A stretch of 64,000 nt of DNA from Diphasiastrum complanatum. Lineage: Eukaryota > Streptophyta > Lycopodiopsida > Lycopodiales > Lycopodiaceae. Shown here piece by piece: positions 41,467 to 53,079 of this stretch. The position numbers were made by a program, and so were the translations under genes. The notes under the pieces were generated by a model. That model was given only the letters and a program-made list of their open reading frames with translations. It was not told the DNA's origin and did not search any database. The DNA lies in assembly GCA_029204225.1 (NCBI GenBank), contig CM055097.1, positions 46,472,500 through 46,536,499 on the forward strand, written 5' to 3'. Position 1 is the first letter of the stretch; each line of letters opens with the position of its first letter.

Positions 41467-43194
41467 CTAGACTTGGTATGGAATGACGCTTAACACCCCA
41501 GGTTGGTCTTCAGCAGCTTGTACCTCTGCAGCCTCCATGATTTCAGTCTGTATTTCTTGATTTTTCTGGACTTGGCTGCAGCTGATATCTGTTTGGATGG
41601 CCTTTTCTGACATTACTAATGCTGGCTCATCTGTTTGTGTCTCCTGGTCTTGTCCTTGTCCAGGTTCTTCCGCATCAGAGATCTGCATTTGGCCTGATTG
41701 GAATCTGGCCTCTTCTAGTTCTCCCTTCAACTTCTCATTGACAATCATCTGCGGCTGCAGATATTGCATCTGAAAGGTCTGGATCATCCGCTCCTGGATT
41801 CCCTTCCACGCTACTGGATCAATTCGGTACCTGCCATGAGATACGCAAGCACCGAGTGTGACTTCGGTGCTAATTCGCCAGAGTATTGTCTCTTCAGCCT
41901 GTTTTTTGTATATCTGATTGTCTTTCATTAGCATCTCTGCAGAATTTTGTAGTTGGGCAATTGACTCTTGAGCACTACTGAGTTTATTGCTCAATTCCGC
42001 ATTGCTACTTTGAAGAGTGGCTTGTGCTCGTCTTTCTTCCTGCAAGAAAGCCTGCAGGGTCTGAAGTTTTTGTTTGAGAAGGATGTTCTCATTTTTGAAA
42101 GCATTGGACTGCTCCTGCATCTCTTCCAACACTTCAAGTGTGGCATCTTGCCTTCCTTTTGCTTCTTCTAGCTCTGTCTCTTTCCTGCTCAGTTTCGCAT
42201 TGGCTGCTTTGAGCTCCTCATTTCTATAGACTAGCTGAGCCTTAGTTTCACTCAACTCTACATCTGTTTGGGTGAGGTCTGTTCGGACTCTTTCATACTT
42301 GGACCCCAGCTTCCTAGATACCTTTTCCAAGCTGGCAAGGTGCTGTATAGCTGCCCGAATATCTGGCAATAGTTTTTCAAAAACCTGTTGATATAACTCG
42401 GCATCAAGGATTGGTTCCTCGACGTCGCATTCGCCGCCCTGTTGGTCCTCAGAAAGCTGCTCTACTCCTTGTGGTTCTAGTTCTTGTGGTATTTCAGCCT
42501 GATTTTGCTCTTGATCAGCAATGTTCTCTGCCTCTTCTTCCACGTCCTTATTTCCTTCTGGACTGGTCAATGGTGTATACTGGGATGATGGCGAAGACAT
42601 CCTCACCGAGCTCCCTTGACTTGATGATGATGTTGTGGCTGTTGCGGTGGTTGTCTTTGATGTCTGCATTTGGGATTCCGTCTCAATTGATGGCGCTAGC
42701 CTGAACTGATTTACTTTTATTAATTTATAGAATTGCTTAAAAGCAATCTGTCCGAAGGCAATTTGCTCTCCATTTAAGGCTCTCAACAGGTATCTCATAT
42801 TGGTATTTGAAATTGTGTACTATTGCTCCGGTAGAAAGATAGAAGCAAGAGTAAATCGAACAAAGCTCTTGAGATTGGGGTCTCTAATGTAAGAGAGTTT
42901 GTATCTTCGTTTCTCAAGATAAGCTCCTTCTTGAAAAACTCCGCTCTCCGCAATGAAATCTGGTTTGGTAACTGGCATACTGCCGTGCATAGGCAATCCT
43001 AAGGCACGACAATAAAACCCCTCTGTGAATATAATCTCTTGATTGCGGACAGTTGTGGAAATATGTCCTTCCTTTGTTTCGCCCAAGTTGCGGATCAGCT
43101 CATAACAAAGATCAGTAAGAATAATTGATGGATTGAATTGAAGAAGACCTTCAATTCGCGTGCGAACAACTAGTGGTTGTAAGATTGGTAACAC
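41467..43194 (-). CDS. Unknown type 1 ORF: globular domain, acidic linker, long coiled coil (element P)
   Basis: Two frames, 43194-42820 and 42798-41467, lie in the same reading phase. Only one TAG (42820-42822) and seven codons separate them, so they form one gene of about 575 codons. The N-terminal 150 residues are globular (IILTDLCYELIRNLGETKEG, FYCRALGLPMHG, LRALNGEQIAFGQIAFKQFY). Their layout loosely recalls the 'putative plant transposon protein' domain. Then come a Gln/Glu-rich linker, a 200-residue charged coiled coil and GRYRIDPVAWKGIQERMIQ. The Gln-rich tail repeats a Q-T-(D/E) phrase (QETQTDEPALV, KAIQTDISC, EIQTEIMEA). No ATG opens the first frame; GTG at 43194 follows a stop, so the true start may be lost. 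It lies about 600 bases after integrase of element P on the same strand. Confidence 0.6.
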
Positions 43195-43805
43195 TAGCTT
43201 TGGGTGTCTTGAATACGATCGTCATAATGCTTGCAAATGTAAATGAGCGATGGCAGACAAGAGTTTGATCGCAACAATTCGCAATTTCGGAGAGCAAGGG
43301 TGATGGAAAATGGTAACGACAACAACTGAAGTGTTTGAGGTTTTAGACGTATTGATGATATTTTGGCGGATTGGACTACTATTAAATGGAAGCGTGTCCT
43401 TCATTTTGAAGGTACATACTAAATAATAAAGTGTCTAGTCCAAAAAACAAAAATAAATAAATAAACAAAATGCAGGAATGCTTCGCTTGGTAAAGCTTAT
43501 TTCTTCCTTCGTTAAAATTCAAAAAATACGACGGTGTCAGAAGGTAAAATCACAAAAAATATGAAGGTAAGTGTCGCAATTTCCGTATTGGTGAACTCAC
43601 TAAATACACCATATTCCAATATAGTGTTGGGTTTTTCACAAAATATAAATGTAGCAAAGGTCTCGGCTTTTTCGCAATACAAACAATTGTAGCATGCTTC
43701 GGCATTTTCGCAAAAAATGTAAACTTCGATAAAAAAAAATAATAAAATAAAATAAAATAATAATAATTGGACAAAAATGATGGCCTTAAAAAACTGATGT
43801 ATCGG
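43195..43805. other. Spacer between integrase and the type 1 ORF
   Basis: No coding frame is supported. It contains AT-rich tracts (AAATAAATAAATAAAC, AATAAAATAAAATAAAATAA). In the minus orientation it would be the intergenic spacer of element P. Confidence 0.45.
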
Positions 43806-45340
43806 ACATTAGTCATAGTAGCGCTTCACCCTTGAACCATGTCCTTGGAGATCAGCTAACTGAAGTGATCCATTATTAAAAACTTCTATAACTTTATACG
43901 GTCCCATCCATCTGGTATGTAATTTTCCAGGAAACAACATGTGTCTGTTATCATACAGAAGCACATAGTCCCCTTGTTTAATTTTTATTTTCTTAATGGA
44001 TTGGTCAAAAATTTCTTTTCTTTTACTCTGAACTCGTTCAGTCTCGATTAATGAAAGACGACGATCCTCTTCCAGTTGCATCAAAGAAATCATCCGCTCC
44101 CAGAGACTATTGTATTCATCCATTTGCTCTTCATTACTAATGCGAAACATCGGAACTTCGAATTCTATCGGTAGTATGGGATGCATTTCATACACAAGAT
44201 AGTCTGGAGTCTGCCTAGTTGTAATCTTTTTAGCAGTTCTATATGCCCATAAGACAAATGGTAACTTCTGATCCCAATCAAAAGAATGTGTTTCCGTTAC
44301 TTTATTCAAAATTTTACATAGAACTCCATTTGCCCGCTTTGTAAGCCCATTTGCTTTTGGATTATATGGAGTGGTTTGGCGATGTGTAATAGAAAAATAT
44401 GACAACATGGCTTCAATGGTTTGATTAAGAAAATGGGTTCTCTATCGCTAATGACTTCTAAGGGACAACCATATCGCGTGATAATGTTTTGGAATAAAAA
44501 CTTTGCTATAGTCTTAGCATCGCTCTTAATTGTGGCTTCGGCCTCTACCATCTTGGTAGCATAGTCCGTGGCAACGAGTATGTAACGACAACAAGTTTTA
44601 CGCGTGGTCGGTTTGATAGGTCCTACAAAATCTATCCCCCACTTCTCAAAAGGTGCTAAGGGGATAATTGGAGTAAGTGGCCAATGTGTTGCAAAGCTGG
44701 GTTTCCCCATCCTCTGGCATGCATCACATTTTTTGATGAAAATTTTAACATCTCTACAAACAGCAGGCCACCAATATTTAGCATTAAAAAAAATTTTTGC
44801 AGTGTTTTTAATAGCATAATGACCCCCCAAATCTTTCTCATGTAATGCACTTATTACAGCGGTCGTCTCGGTTGGTTCTAAACATTGGTGGAGACTATCG
44901 TCAGCTCCTAATTTATACAATATACTATTTACAATCGTGTAAGGTCCTACCTTAGAAAGAAAAACAGTTTTTTTCTTGTTTATTAAAATGTTCAAGATAT
45001 ATCTGGTCCAATAAAAAATCAATAATGTCCCTATAAATTGATCTTTCTGATTGAATACTCATTATATGTTCATCTAGAAATTCATCAGAAATAGGTTCTA
45101 ATTGGTTTTTTGTTTGGAGGTAGGATATGTAATCAGCATTTTGATGACCCTTGTCTCTTCTTAATTCTACTTCATAATTAAACTCATCTAATAATAATAC
45201 CCATCTAGCTATTCTACCCGAAAGATCAGGTTTAATGCATAGTGATCTACATGAAAAACAAAAGGGTGTGTTAAAAGGTAATGTCTTTTAGCCGCTTCAA
45301 TAAAACTATCAGGATTTGCAAAAACTAGAGATTTTTCAGA
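43806..45340 (-). pseudogene. Gypsy element P: RNase H tail and integrase
   Basis: On the minus strand the RNase H tail reads RHYLLTHPFVFHVDHYALN. It runs on through LSGRIARWVLLLDEFNYEVE and GHQNADYISYL, the Athila/Tat-type pattern, with a few frameshifts. Integrase has the H2C2 region (GGHYAIKNTAKIFFNAKYWW, CDACQRMGK) and the core FEKWGIDFVGPIKPTTRKTC, then ITRYGCPLEVISDREPIF. After a frameshift at about 44360 come TTPYNPKANGLTKRANGVLC, a catalytic-Glu region where Glu is replaced, and a C-terminal GPY/F block (WMGPYKVIEVFNNGSLQLAD). RT and gag are deleted upstream. The gene is inactive. Confidence 0.85.
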
Positions 45341-45359
45341 TGAACAATGGTATGATGGC

Positions 45360-45850
45360 AAACAAACAGATGGAAGGTAGGGTGGTTGTGGTGGTGACAA
45401 TGGTAGATGGGGTGGACGATAGGCATGAGAATGGATGCAAACATTGTGACAAGAGGGCTGGTTGAAGATCGAGATTGATTTTCCAAACTTGTACTTCCCT
45501 TTTCTAAAGGATCTTTGTCATAACTGGGGTACTTCTTCTGATTGTGTCTCTTTGGATTGCTCATCTGCCTTATTAGCCTTGTCATTATCGTCTTTGATTT
45601 TTGTGACCTTGGCTGTTGATCCTGCTGATATTGTTGTTGGCAATGTAACTGCTCATAGTGGATCCAAGTAGATCCACTCTCTCCCCCCCTCCAAAATCTG
45701 TTTGTGGTGATGTTGTTATTTGTAACTTGGCATGCTCAAGGTTGGATCGGCGTTTGGAACACGCAGTTGAAACACGTCGAACATGCAACTTTGGACTAAA
45801 GATTGAACAAATTTTAACTAAATTTGTTTCGATCTTGCTATAGTTGGCTC
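45360..45850 (-). repeat. Gypsy 5' leader / gag start, copy 2
   Basis: Inverted counterpart of 23045-23560. On the minus strand it reads from the AAATTTAGTTAAAATTT side through the G-rich tract and the duplicated TGGATC phrase to a His/Pro-rich frame (HCHHHNHPTFHLFVCHH). It is joined directly to RNase H of element P at about 45350, so gag, protease and RT have been deleted between. Confidence 0.6.
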
Positions 45851-45864
45851 AAAGATGAATATCT

Positions 45865-48225
45865 CTATGAAAGACAAGAATCAACTCTGACATGACCCTG
45901 TTTCGAGTCCTATACACCTTACAGTACCAAGAAATATGTTCACCTTGGCGACAATAGCACACAAGCTATTAAAGGTGAAGGTACTGTAAGATTAAGCTTT
46001 GCAAATGATCAGTCTAGGCTACTTTCTAAAGTCTTGTATGTGCCAAATTTATCTACGAATCTTTTCTCTATAAGCATAATCTAGATCTAGGACATAGAGT
46101 AGAATTCGAATGTGATCAGTGCAAAATAGTTGATAGGACAAGCAAGATCTTAGCACTCAAAAAGAGGCATGGATACTTGTATGAATTAAATCATTGCTTT
46201 TTTGTCTCTAGTCAGGTGCTCAGTACTTCTATTCATGCAAATAAAAGTTTACTTTGGCATTATAGACTTTGTCACTTGAATCATGCTATTGTACAACAAA
46301 TGTCTAGACAATCTATTGTTCTTGATTTCGACTATCCTCGTGATAAAGTTGAGTTATCTGTCTGTCAAGACTGTCTAGTTGGTAAACAGACTAGGAAACC
46401 ATTTTAATCAAGCCATCAACATATTGCTAGAGATTAGACATTGTACTCCCGATGAAAAATCCTTCGTTGAAGGATGCAAAATATTTTATAACTTTTATTG
46501 ATGAATTTTCCAGAAGGACTATGGTGTACTTTATAAAGAAAAAATCAGAAGCCTTCAACTACTTCAGAATCTTCAAGGAGCATGTAGAAAAGGAGACTGG
46601 AAGGATGATCAAGGCCCTAAGGTCAGACAATGGTGAAGAATACATCTCTATCAAGTTTAAGGAGAACCGCACCTTGGTTAAATCAGCCCAATGTATGCTA
46701 GCGCATGCATTGATGCCCAAGAGATTCTGGACCAAAGCTATCTCCACTGTAGGTTACGTCCAGAATAGATGTTTGACCAAGGCCCTCTCAAGCAAGACAC
46801 CCCACGAGGTGTGGATAGGCTCTAAGCCTTCTGTTGAAACTAAGAGTGTTTGGATGCATTGCCTACATGCATATCCCAAAAGACACGAGGAAAAAATTGG
46901 ACTTTGAAGGTCTCAAGACCATCTTGATTGGATATACTTCATATGATACCCAACAAATCTTGTAAAGCCAGAATATAGTCTTTATCAAGAATCAGTTCGG
47001 CGACATCAAAGCCAAGGATATTGCTCCAGGAGGACCTTCATCATCCTACCATTGATACGACTGTCCGAGCTTATGGCTCAGGCGTGTCCATTGTCCACCC
47101 ACTTTTTGACAATGAATCAGACGAAGACGTTGCTGCTACCCAGCAACAAGTCCCAGGAGTGGTTCATCAATCAAATCCTCCCAGAAGATCAAGCTGAGTG
47201 AGCACACAGCCCACAAGGTATACTCTTGAGTTTGCATGTCTCTTGATAAATGAACCAACGACAGTCGAAGAGGCACTCAACCAACCAGACTCTGACCTCT
47301 GGAGAGAAGCTATGGACAGAGAGTATTCCTCGCTAATCAAACACCAGACGTGGTCACTAGTCGAAGCTCCTATTGGCTGCAACATCATTGAGTGCAAATG
47401 GATCTTTAAGATCAAATACAATACCAACAGAGCAGTTTATCAAAGGAAGGCAAGACTGGTTGCATGAGGATTCACTCAGATATCCAATGTCAACTACAAC
47501 AAGACTTTTAGTCCAGTAGTCAAGCATTCGTTGATCCGAACACTCTTGTCTTTTGTTGCAGCTGTCGACCTCGAAGTACATGAACTTGATGTACAAACAA
47601 CCTATCTGAATGGAGTTATACAAGAAAACATCTACATGATCTAGCCCAAAGGATACGTTTTGGAAGGTATGAAGAATCCTATCTATAAACTTCACAAAGT
47701 ATTTTACGGCTTGAAACAGTCTACCAGAGCTTGGTTTCAGAGGATCAACACATTCCTCATCGAACAAGGATTAAACCAAGCACTACTGATTGCAACGTCT
47801 ATTCCAAGTCAATGCAGCAATCCTTCATTATCATCATCTTATACGTGAATGATACGTCGCTCTTCAGCAACAATACCAATTTGGTCAAGGATTCTAAACA
47901 AACGTTATTTCCAAAGTTCGACATGACTGATCTAGGTGAAGCTCACTTCTGTCTGGGCATTCAGATCCACAGAGACATAACGAGATGATTGATTTACATC
48001 ACTCAACAAAGGTATCTTCATAATGTTCTTAACATATACAATCTAATGAATTGTAAATTAGCTCACTCACCGATGGATCCAGGCCTACATTTGTCAAAGG
48101 ACCAATGTCCCCAGACCAAGCAAGAAGAGGAGTAGATGAGAGAGTATCCTTATCGATCGATACTTGGATCTCTCATGTACGCAATGGTCTGTACAAGACC
48201 AGATATCTCTTTCGCAGTAAGCTCA
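45865..48225 (+). pseudogene. Copia element N: pre-integrase, integrase, RT and RNase H remnants
   Basis: The remnant starts in the protease tail (YVPNLSTNLFSI, about 46040). The pre-integrase at 46177-46407 has LLWHYRLCHLNHAIVQQM and CQDCLVGKQTRKPF. Integrase at 46452-46907 has FIDEFSRRTMVYFIKKKSEA and ALRSDNGEEYISIKFKENRT, where the segment with the catalytic Glu is missing in frame between FKE and NRT. RT at 47198-47988 has IIECKWIFKIKYNTN, VQTTYLNGVIQENIYM, GLKQSTRAWFQRIN and ILYVNDTSLFSNN, a YVND version of YVDD. RNase H lead blocks (SPMDPG, LGSLMYAMVCTRPDISF) reach about 48225. It belongs to the same family as element O. Stops at 47466 and 47643, plus frameshifts, make it dead. LTRs were not found. 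Confidence 0.85.
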
Positions 48226-48706
48226 AAATCACTTTTGAAAATCATGAACGTGCAGTCAAAGTTGACTCTATAACTCATCAGACCAATGGTTCAAAAAGAG
48301 GATGATGATTCATCAACAATGGATCATACTTGTGATCGACCAGTAAAACATTGGAGAGTACATTATGACTCTCAAACTGATATACTGGATCAAACTTTGG
48401 ATACACCGATCACTTTTCCATTGAACTGTTGAATGTAGCTAGGATATCAACGGAGCCCATACTAGACCGGATTGAAGATGAAGTCATTCCTATGAGTCAT
48501 GCCTTGACTTTTGATGAAAATGCAGAACTTACTGATGAGCAGATTCTAAATCACATGGATCCGACCAGATTTGGAGCGCGTAATACTCCCGATGAACCAA
48601 CAATAAAACAGCCAAAAGCAGTTATATTGAAGGAAGACAAGGTCATATGATCAATGATGAAAAAGCAAGCTAAGCAACATTATCACATGGTCCTGAAATG
48701 GGAAAA
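48226..48706. other. Unresolved interval left of element F
   Basis: A 73-codon plus-strand frame (48429-48650) reads ILDRIEDEVIPMSHALTF and DEQILNHMDPTRFGARNTPD. It resembles nothing I can name and has no stop-free neighbours. It may be the tail of a decayed retroelement gene. Confidence 0.3.
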
Positions 48707-48711
48707 TCCAC

Positions 48712-49200
48712 TATGAAAGATTCAACTAGTTTCATCACATTTTGCTATATTTTCATATTTGGCATATTGAGGCCAAAACTTGTTTTAGACTTAGAGTTTG
48801 ACTTTTCAAAGTTCATTAGTCTAAATTTTATTTGAATAAAGACTTTTTGAAAGTGTGAGAAAGCTAGAATGCGAGTTAGAGTAGATTCAAATTTGAATAG
48901 TTGAGTACATTGAATCTAGACCCAAAATTAGTAGGGTTAGCATTTTGGAGAGAAAGCCAAGTGGCCAAATAGGGTTTGGACTTGATATAAAAGGATGTAA
49001 CTCATGTAGAGAGTAATCTTCTCTCTTCTCTATCTCATTTCATGCTTATACATGGTTCTCTTGGGTTCTACTATCCATTGGTGCACTATCTTGGTGATTG
49101 CTTGCAATTCTATGTGTAGAATGATCTATATTTGTTATTTTTTGATCCACACGTGTGAAATACAGTAGCTTGCTAGTTTTGTATGGACAACAATAGTACA
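48712..49200 (+). repeat. Element F 5' LTR (right edge uncertain)
   Basis: It carries TATAAAAG at 48986-48993 and CACACGTGTGAA at 49148-49159, about 160 bases apart as in element D. No primer site follows. Sequence similar to the D leader resumes near 49315, so the LTR end and primer site have been deleted. Confidence 0.65.
48986..48993 (+). promoter_or_regulatory. TATA box of element F LTR
   Basis: TATAAAAG, placed as in the LTRs of elements C and D. Confidence 0.6.
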
Positions 49201-49406
49201 TAATCATCTCATTCAAGTTTGATCAAGAGATTATAGGTTGATCAAGATTCCATGACTCTATGTATTGATTTGCTTGATAAGTGCTAGAGGAAAATTTGTG
49301 AGATAGTTTTAAATCTTAGTGATTTCTTTTGAAAGCATTTGTTGTTATTCAAAGGAGTGCTTTGTGTATTGAAACATGTTGAAAGAGAAGATTAGGTCAT
49401 TGCTAC

Positions 49407-50246
49407 ATGACAACCTCAATTGGAGTCATGTTGGAAGCCAATGATAGGCTTACCTCGACTAACTATTCATTGTGGAAAGTGAGGATGGAATCACTTCTTG
49501 AGATGAATGATGTTTTGGATATTGTTGTAGGTTTGGAGGACAGACCAGCAACACAACAAGATCAAATGAGATATGACAAGAGAGCCAAGAAGGCTCTACA
49601 CATGATAAAGATGAATGTTACCAATGAACTTCTCAAGGAAGTTGGTAAGTGCACATCATCTTTGAAAGCTTGGAGTTCATTGAAGAAGCTTTATGAATCC
49701 AAGTCTACTTCTAGAGTGTTAACTCTAAGAAGAAAAATCTTTTCTTATTTACAAAAGAATGAAGAAAGTCCAAGTACTTTTGTTTTGAGAATGAAAGCAT
49801 TAAATGATGAGTTGGCTTGCATTGATGAAAGCATTAAGGAAGGAGAGCTTATTCAAGTAATTCTTAATGTCTTATTGGATGCTCATGCTAGCATTGTTCA
49901 AAGTATTTCTATTCAAAAGACTTTGCCAAGTTTGATGGATCTTCAAGAGAATATAGGCTTCAAGCAAGAGGTGGATCTACATCGACATTTCAAGAGGATG
50001 CTATGTTCACAAAGGGCAAATTCAAGGGCAAAAAAGTAAGTTGTCTAAAGGGCAAGATCAAGTGGATGCTTCTTCAAGTGGCAAAAATAACGATAGATCA
50101 AAGCTCAAGTGCTTCTATTGTGGCATCAAAGGACACTTTGCAAGTGAGTGCTACAAGAAGAAGAGGGATCAAGGAGACAAGCAAGGTAATCTAACTCTTG
50201 ATGAGGATGGTTTGGATGTTCAAGATGCAAATGATGATCTTTTGTG
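49407..50246 (+). pseudogene. Element F gag and zinc knuckle
   Basis: The start gives MTTSIGVMLEANDRLTSTNY, and gag is open to about 49948 (LKEVGKCTSSLKAWSSLKKL, IQVILNVLLDAHASIVQSIS). Then about 16 bases present in fragment E are missing (LQE-ILINE-EYRLQ in E becomes LQENIGFKQ). This shifts the frame. Other frames continue through the basic stretch and the intact zinc knuckle CFYCGIKGHFASECYKKK (50110-50163) to an acidic end. The gene is inactive as one frame. Confidence 0.88.
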
Positions 50247-51735
50247 ATGTCTTCATGTATACTTGCTAATGATGGAGATCTATATCCTTGGTGGATTGAT
50301 AGTGGAGCAAGTTCACACATGACCTTTCACAAAGAGTACTTCACTTCTTTGTTGGCATATGGAGATGACAAGAGCGTGATCTACACGGCCAATGATGGTG
50401 AGTGTGCAATCAAAGAGATTGGCACAATTCCTATTTCTCTCTCTACAAATAGGAATGTTCATTTGGAGGATGTCTTGTTTATTCCATCTATTACCAAGAA
50501 TTTGCTTAGTGCCAAATGCTAAGTAAAGGCCTCAAGGTGGAGTTTGATGGAGATGCTTGTTTGATGAAAAGGAAGGATGTCTTGATTGGAAAAGATAAAA
50601 GACAAAGGAAATTGCTCAAACTAGATGCTTGTGTTATTGCTAACCAAGTTGGATGTGTTGCAAGGGAGCAAATTTCTATCCAAGAGGTTTGGCACAAAAG
50701 GGTGGGACACCTCAACTTCAAGTCATTGGAGGTAATGGCAAGGAAGAAGGTTGTGATTGGTCTTCCAAGCTCCTTAAGTAGTGTCAAGCATGTTTGTGAG
50801 TCTTGTGCTTTGTCTAAGTCACAAAGACTACCTTATAGAAGATCTATATCTAGATCTACAAAGCCTTTTCAACTTGTACATTCAGATATTCATGGATTTA
50901 CTACAATTAGCAATAGTGGAGCTAAGATGTATTAGCATTCATTGATGATTTTAGTAGATTTTGTTGGGTCTATCTACTAAAGAGCAAGGATGAAGTGTAT
51001 GATGTCTTTGACAAGTTCAAGAATACAAGGGAGAACCAGATTTCCACAAAGATCAAGTGCTTGAGAGGTGAAAATGGTGGTGAGTACATATCCAAAAAGT
51101 TCAAGGGCTTTTGTGTTGAGCATGGAATCAAGAGGGAGTATACAACATCAAGGAACCCACAACAAAATGGAGTGGCTGAAAGGAAGAATAGGACTTTATG
51201 TGAAAGTGCTAAAGCTATGAGGTTAAGCGCTAATCTTGACAAGCCATTTTGGGATCAAGCTTTGTTGTGTGCCAATTTCTTGTGCAATAGGTGGCCGAGT
51301 GCTATTTCGGATGGAAGGACACCTTTTGAGATGTTATTCAAGAGGAGGTCGAGTGCCAACTTTCTAAGAACCTTTGGATGCACATGCTATGTCAACATTA
51401 CTCTTGATGATATGACCAAGGAGGATCCATCTTCAAGAAGAGGTATTTTTGTTGAATATAGTGAGGTGAGTGATTGACATTCTTGATGTTGATGAGAACG
51501 ATCCTACTTTGGATGGTGGTGATGATGGACCTTCATCAAGTCAAAAGCCAAGGAGAACATCAAGAGAAATACAAGTACCTTCAAGGCTCACATATGATCA
51601 AAAGGGTAAGCAAGTAGTTTCTGGAAATCATGTTGCTTTCCTAACCTCTTTGGATGAGCCTACAAATGTAGATCAAGCAAGGAAAGAAGAGGAGTGGATC
51701 CAACCAATGGATCTTGAGTATTGATCTCTTATGAA
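50244..51735 (+). pseudogene. Element F protease and integrase
   Basis: Protease PWWIDSGASSHMTF is at about 50289-50330. The frame then goes through AIKEIGTIPISLSTNRNVHL and a short frameshift at about 50515 into pre-integrase (HKRVGHLNFKSLEVMARKKV, CALSKSQRLPYRRS). Integrase at 50995-51477 has [12 protein letters not shown], where the catalytic LRSDN reads LRGEN, and the intact [19 protein letters not shown]. The frame shifts at about 51470 into an acidic/Ser-rich linker (RLTYDQKGKQVVSGNHVAFL) and ends at 51722, where RT should begin. Homology to copia stops there. Confidence 0.85.
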
Positions 51736-52869
51736 GAGTGAAACATCTTTTGGAGGATCTTCTTGTGTAGATGGTGCTATGCAAGTGGATGGATGTTATC
51801 TTACTGTAGAATCAAGTAATAGATCTAGAAAACAAAGTTTGTTCAATGACTTTGATGGTCAAGTTGAAGATCAAGAGGTTGATCTCCATTAGAGGAGGTT
51901 TGAGCTCCAAAAAAACTTTATAAGAATTTGTACAAGATGTAGTTTATATTATTAAAATATTATAACACTAATACTTTTGACTTGCCATAATGTTTTAATT
52001 GTAGCTTGGAAGTATGTCATCTGACATATCATTGGGAAGCCCTTGTCGAGCGCTTTCAAATTTCAGTGTTTTGATTGGTCCATGTGTAAGAAAAAATTGA
52101 GAAAAAATATAAAAAGAATCTTTACAAAGGGTCTTTTCTAGATTTAGAAATCCTCTAATGAAAGCGCTTCAACTAGTCAAAAGGCAAGGTGTCAATTTGG
52201 AGCTAGTCAAAAGCATCAAAGGAGAGGTAATTGGAAAAGGTGTTATGGATCTGTTTTTACAGCATATTGAAGACTCAAGTAAGGTCAAAGGAGCAGCAAG
52301 GAAGTGTTGTTCAGGTTTACTTTACTTGTTTTATCTCATATTTGAGCAATATGTGGATGTGTGCAAATTGTCAAGATATGGTAAAACTAGCTACATTGGT
52401 GAGCATTGTTTTGATGTTCGATTTGTACTAGCATTCTTGGCTAATTTTGCTGATAGAAATAAAGCTATTGGAGGTTCATTATGTCACTCATTCATGGTCA
52501 AGTCATCAAGGCTTGATGGCATCTTATGGCAAGATGGAGATGGAGTATCATGGTGGATACAAGGCAACAAAGGACAAAGAAGGAGGAGACATGCAAGCAA
52601 ATGTTGGTAACTCACATTTATTGTTTGTTTGCTATATTTTTCTAGAGAGTTTAGAGTTGGAAGCATGGTGGAATAATTTCATTTACATTCTATTTGATTC
52701 TTCATGTACTAGTCACATTTTGACATGTAAAATTGATGTAAGAAATAGTGAAGCATCCCAAGTGGACACTATTCTCTATATCAATTATGGTTGTTTCTAT
52801 TTTGAGCATTACATGATCATTGAAAGAAGATCTATTCTTAGGAAGAAGATCATTCTTATGATGGATCAA
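51736..52869 (+). other. Foreign DNA replacing RT in element F
   Basis: No copia RT blocks are present. The interval holds the MITE-like repeat 51887-52160, then a 150-codon frame at 52158-52610 with no recognised motif (LVKRQGVNLELVKSIKGEVI, LFQYVDVCKLSRY-like text). Last is a frame with EYHGGYKATKDKEGGDMQAN, LEAWWNNF and FDSSCTSHILTCK (about 52655-52731), which looks like the protease region of a different copia element with an insertion before the Asp. It is probably a patchwork of other elements joined into F. Confidence 0.45.
51887..52160 (-). mobile_element. MITE-like element, copy 1 (274 bp)
   Basis: Bounded by CATTAGAGGA and its complement TCCTCTAATG. It matches 56829-57209 in inverted orientation over much of its length (TATTAAAATATTATAACACT, TCATTGGGAAGCCCTTGTCG, TTTACAAAGGGTCTTTT). 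No target duplication was recognised at either copy. No coding capacity. Confidence 0.65.
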
Positions 52870-53079
52870 AGTTCTATTGTCAAAAACTATGCAAGGAGCA
52901 AGCATATTGAGATACCATATCATTTTGCAAAGGAGGTGGAGCTTGAACATGTGTCTTCAAGGGAATGTGTAGCTGATATCTTCACCGAAGCATTGGGAAA
53001 AGACTTGTTCATGAAGCATAGGACTTCACTTGGAGTGTTATCAAAGTCTATGCTAAAACCAGTTGAAGAGGGAGTGTGA
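52870..53079 (+). pseudogene. Element F RNase H tail
   Basis: The frame reads YARSKHIEIPYHFAKEVELE, SSRECVADIFTEALGKDLF and SKSMLKPVEEGV. This is the last part of copia pol, as at the end of C and H. The stop lies in the LTR start after the translated polypurine tract. Confidence 0.88.

Noticed and set aside
42820-43194. Firm assignment to the putative plant transposon protein domain
   Set aside because: The similarity is in pattern only (helix, Leu-Gly-Leu-Pro, downstream LLRAL helix). A profile search is needed.
52158-52610. 150-codon frame as a captured host gene
   Set aside because: No recognisable domain, no intron traces and no second copy in the window. It is left as an unassigned frame within the patchwork in F.
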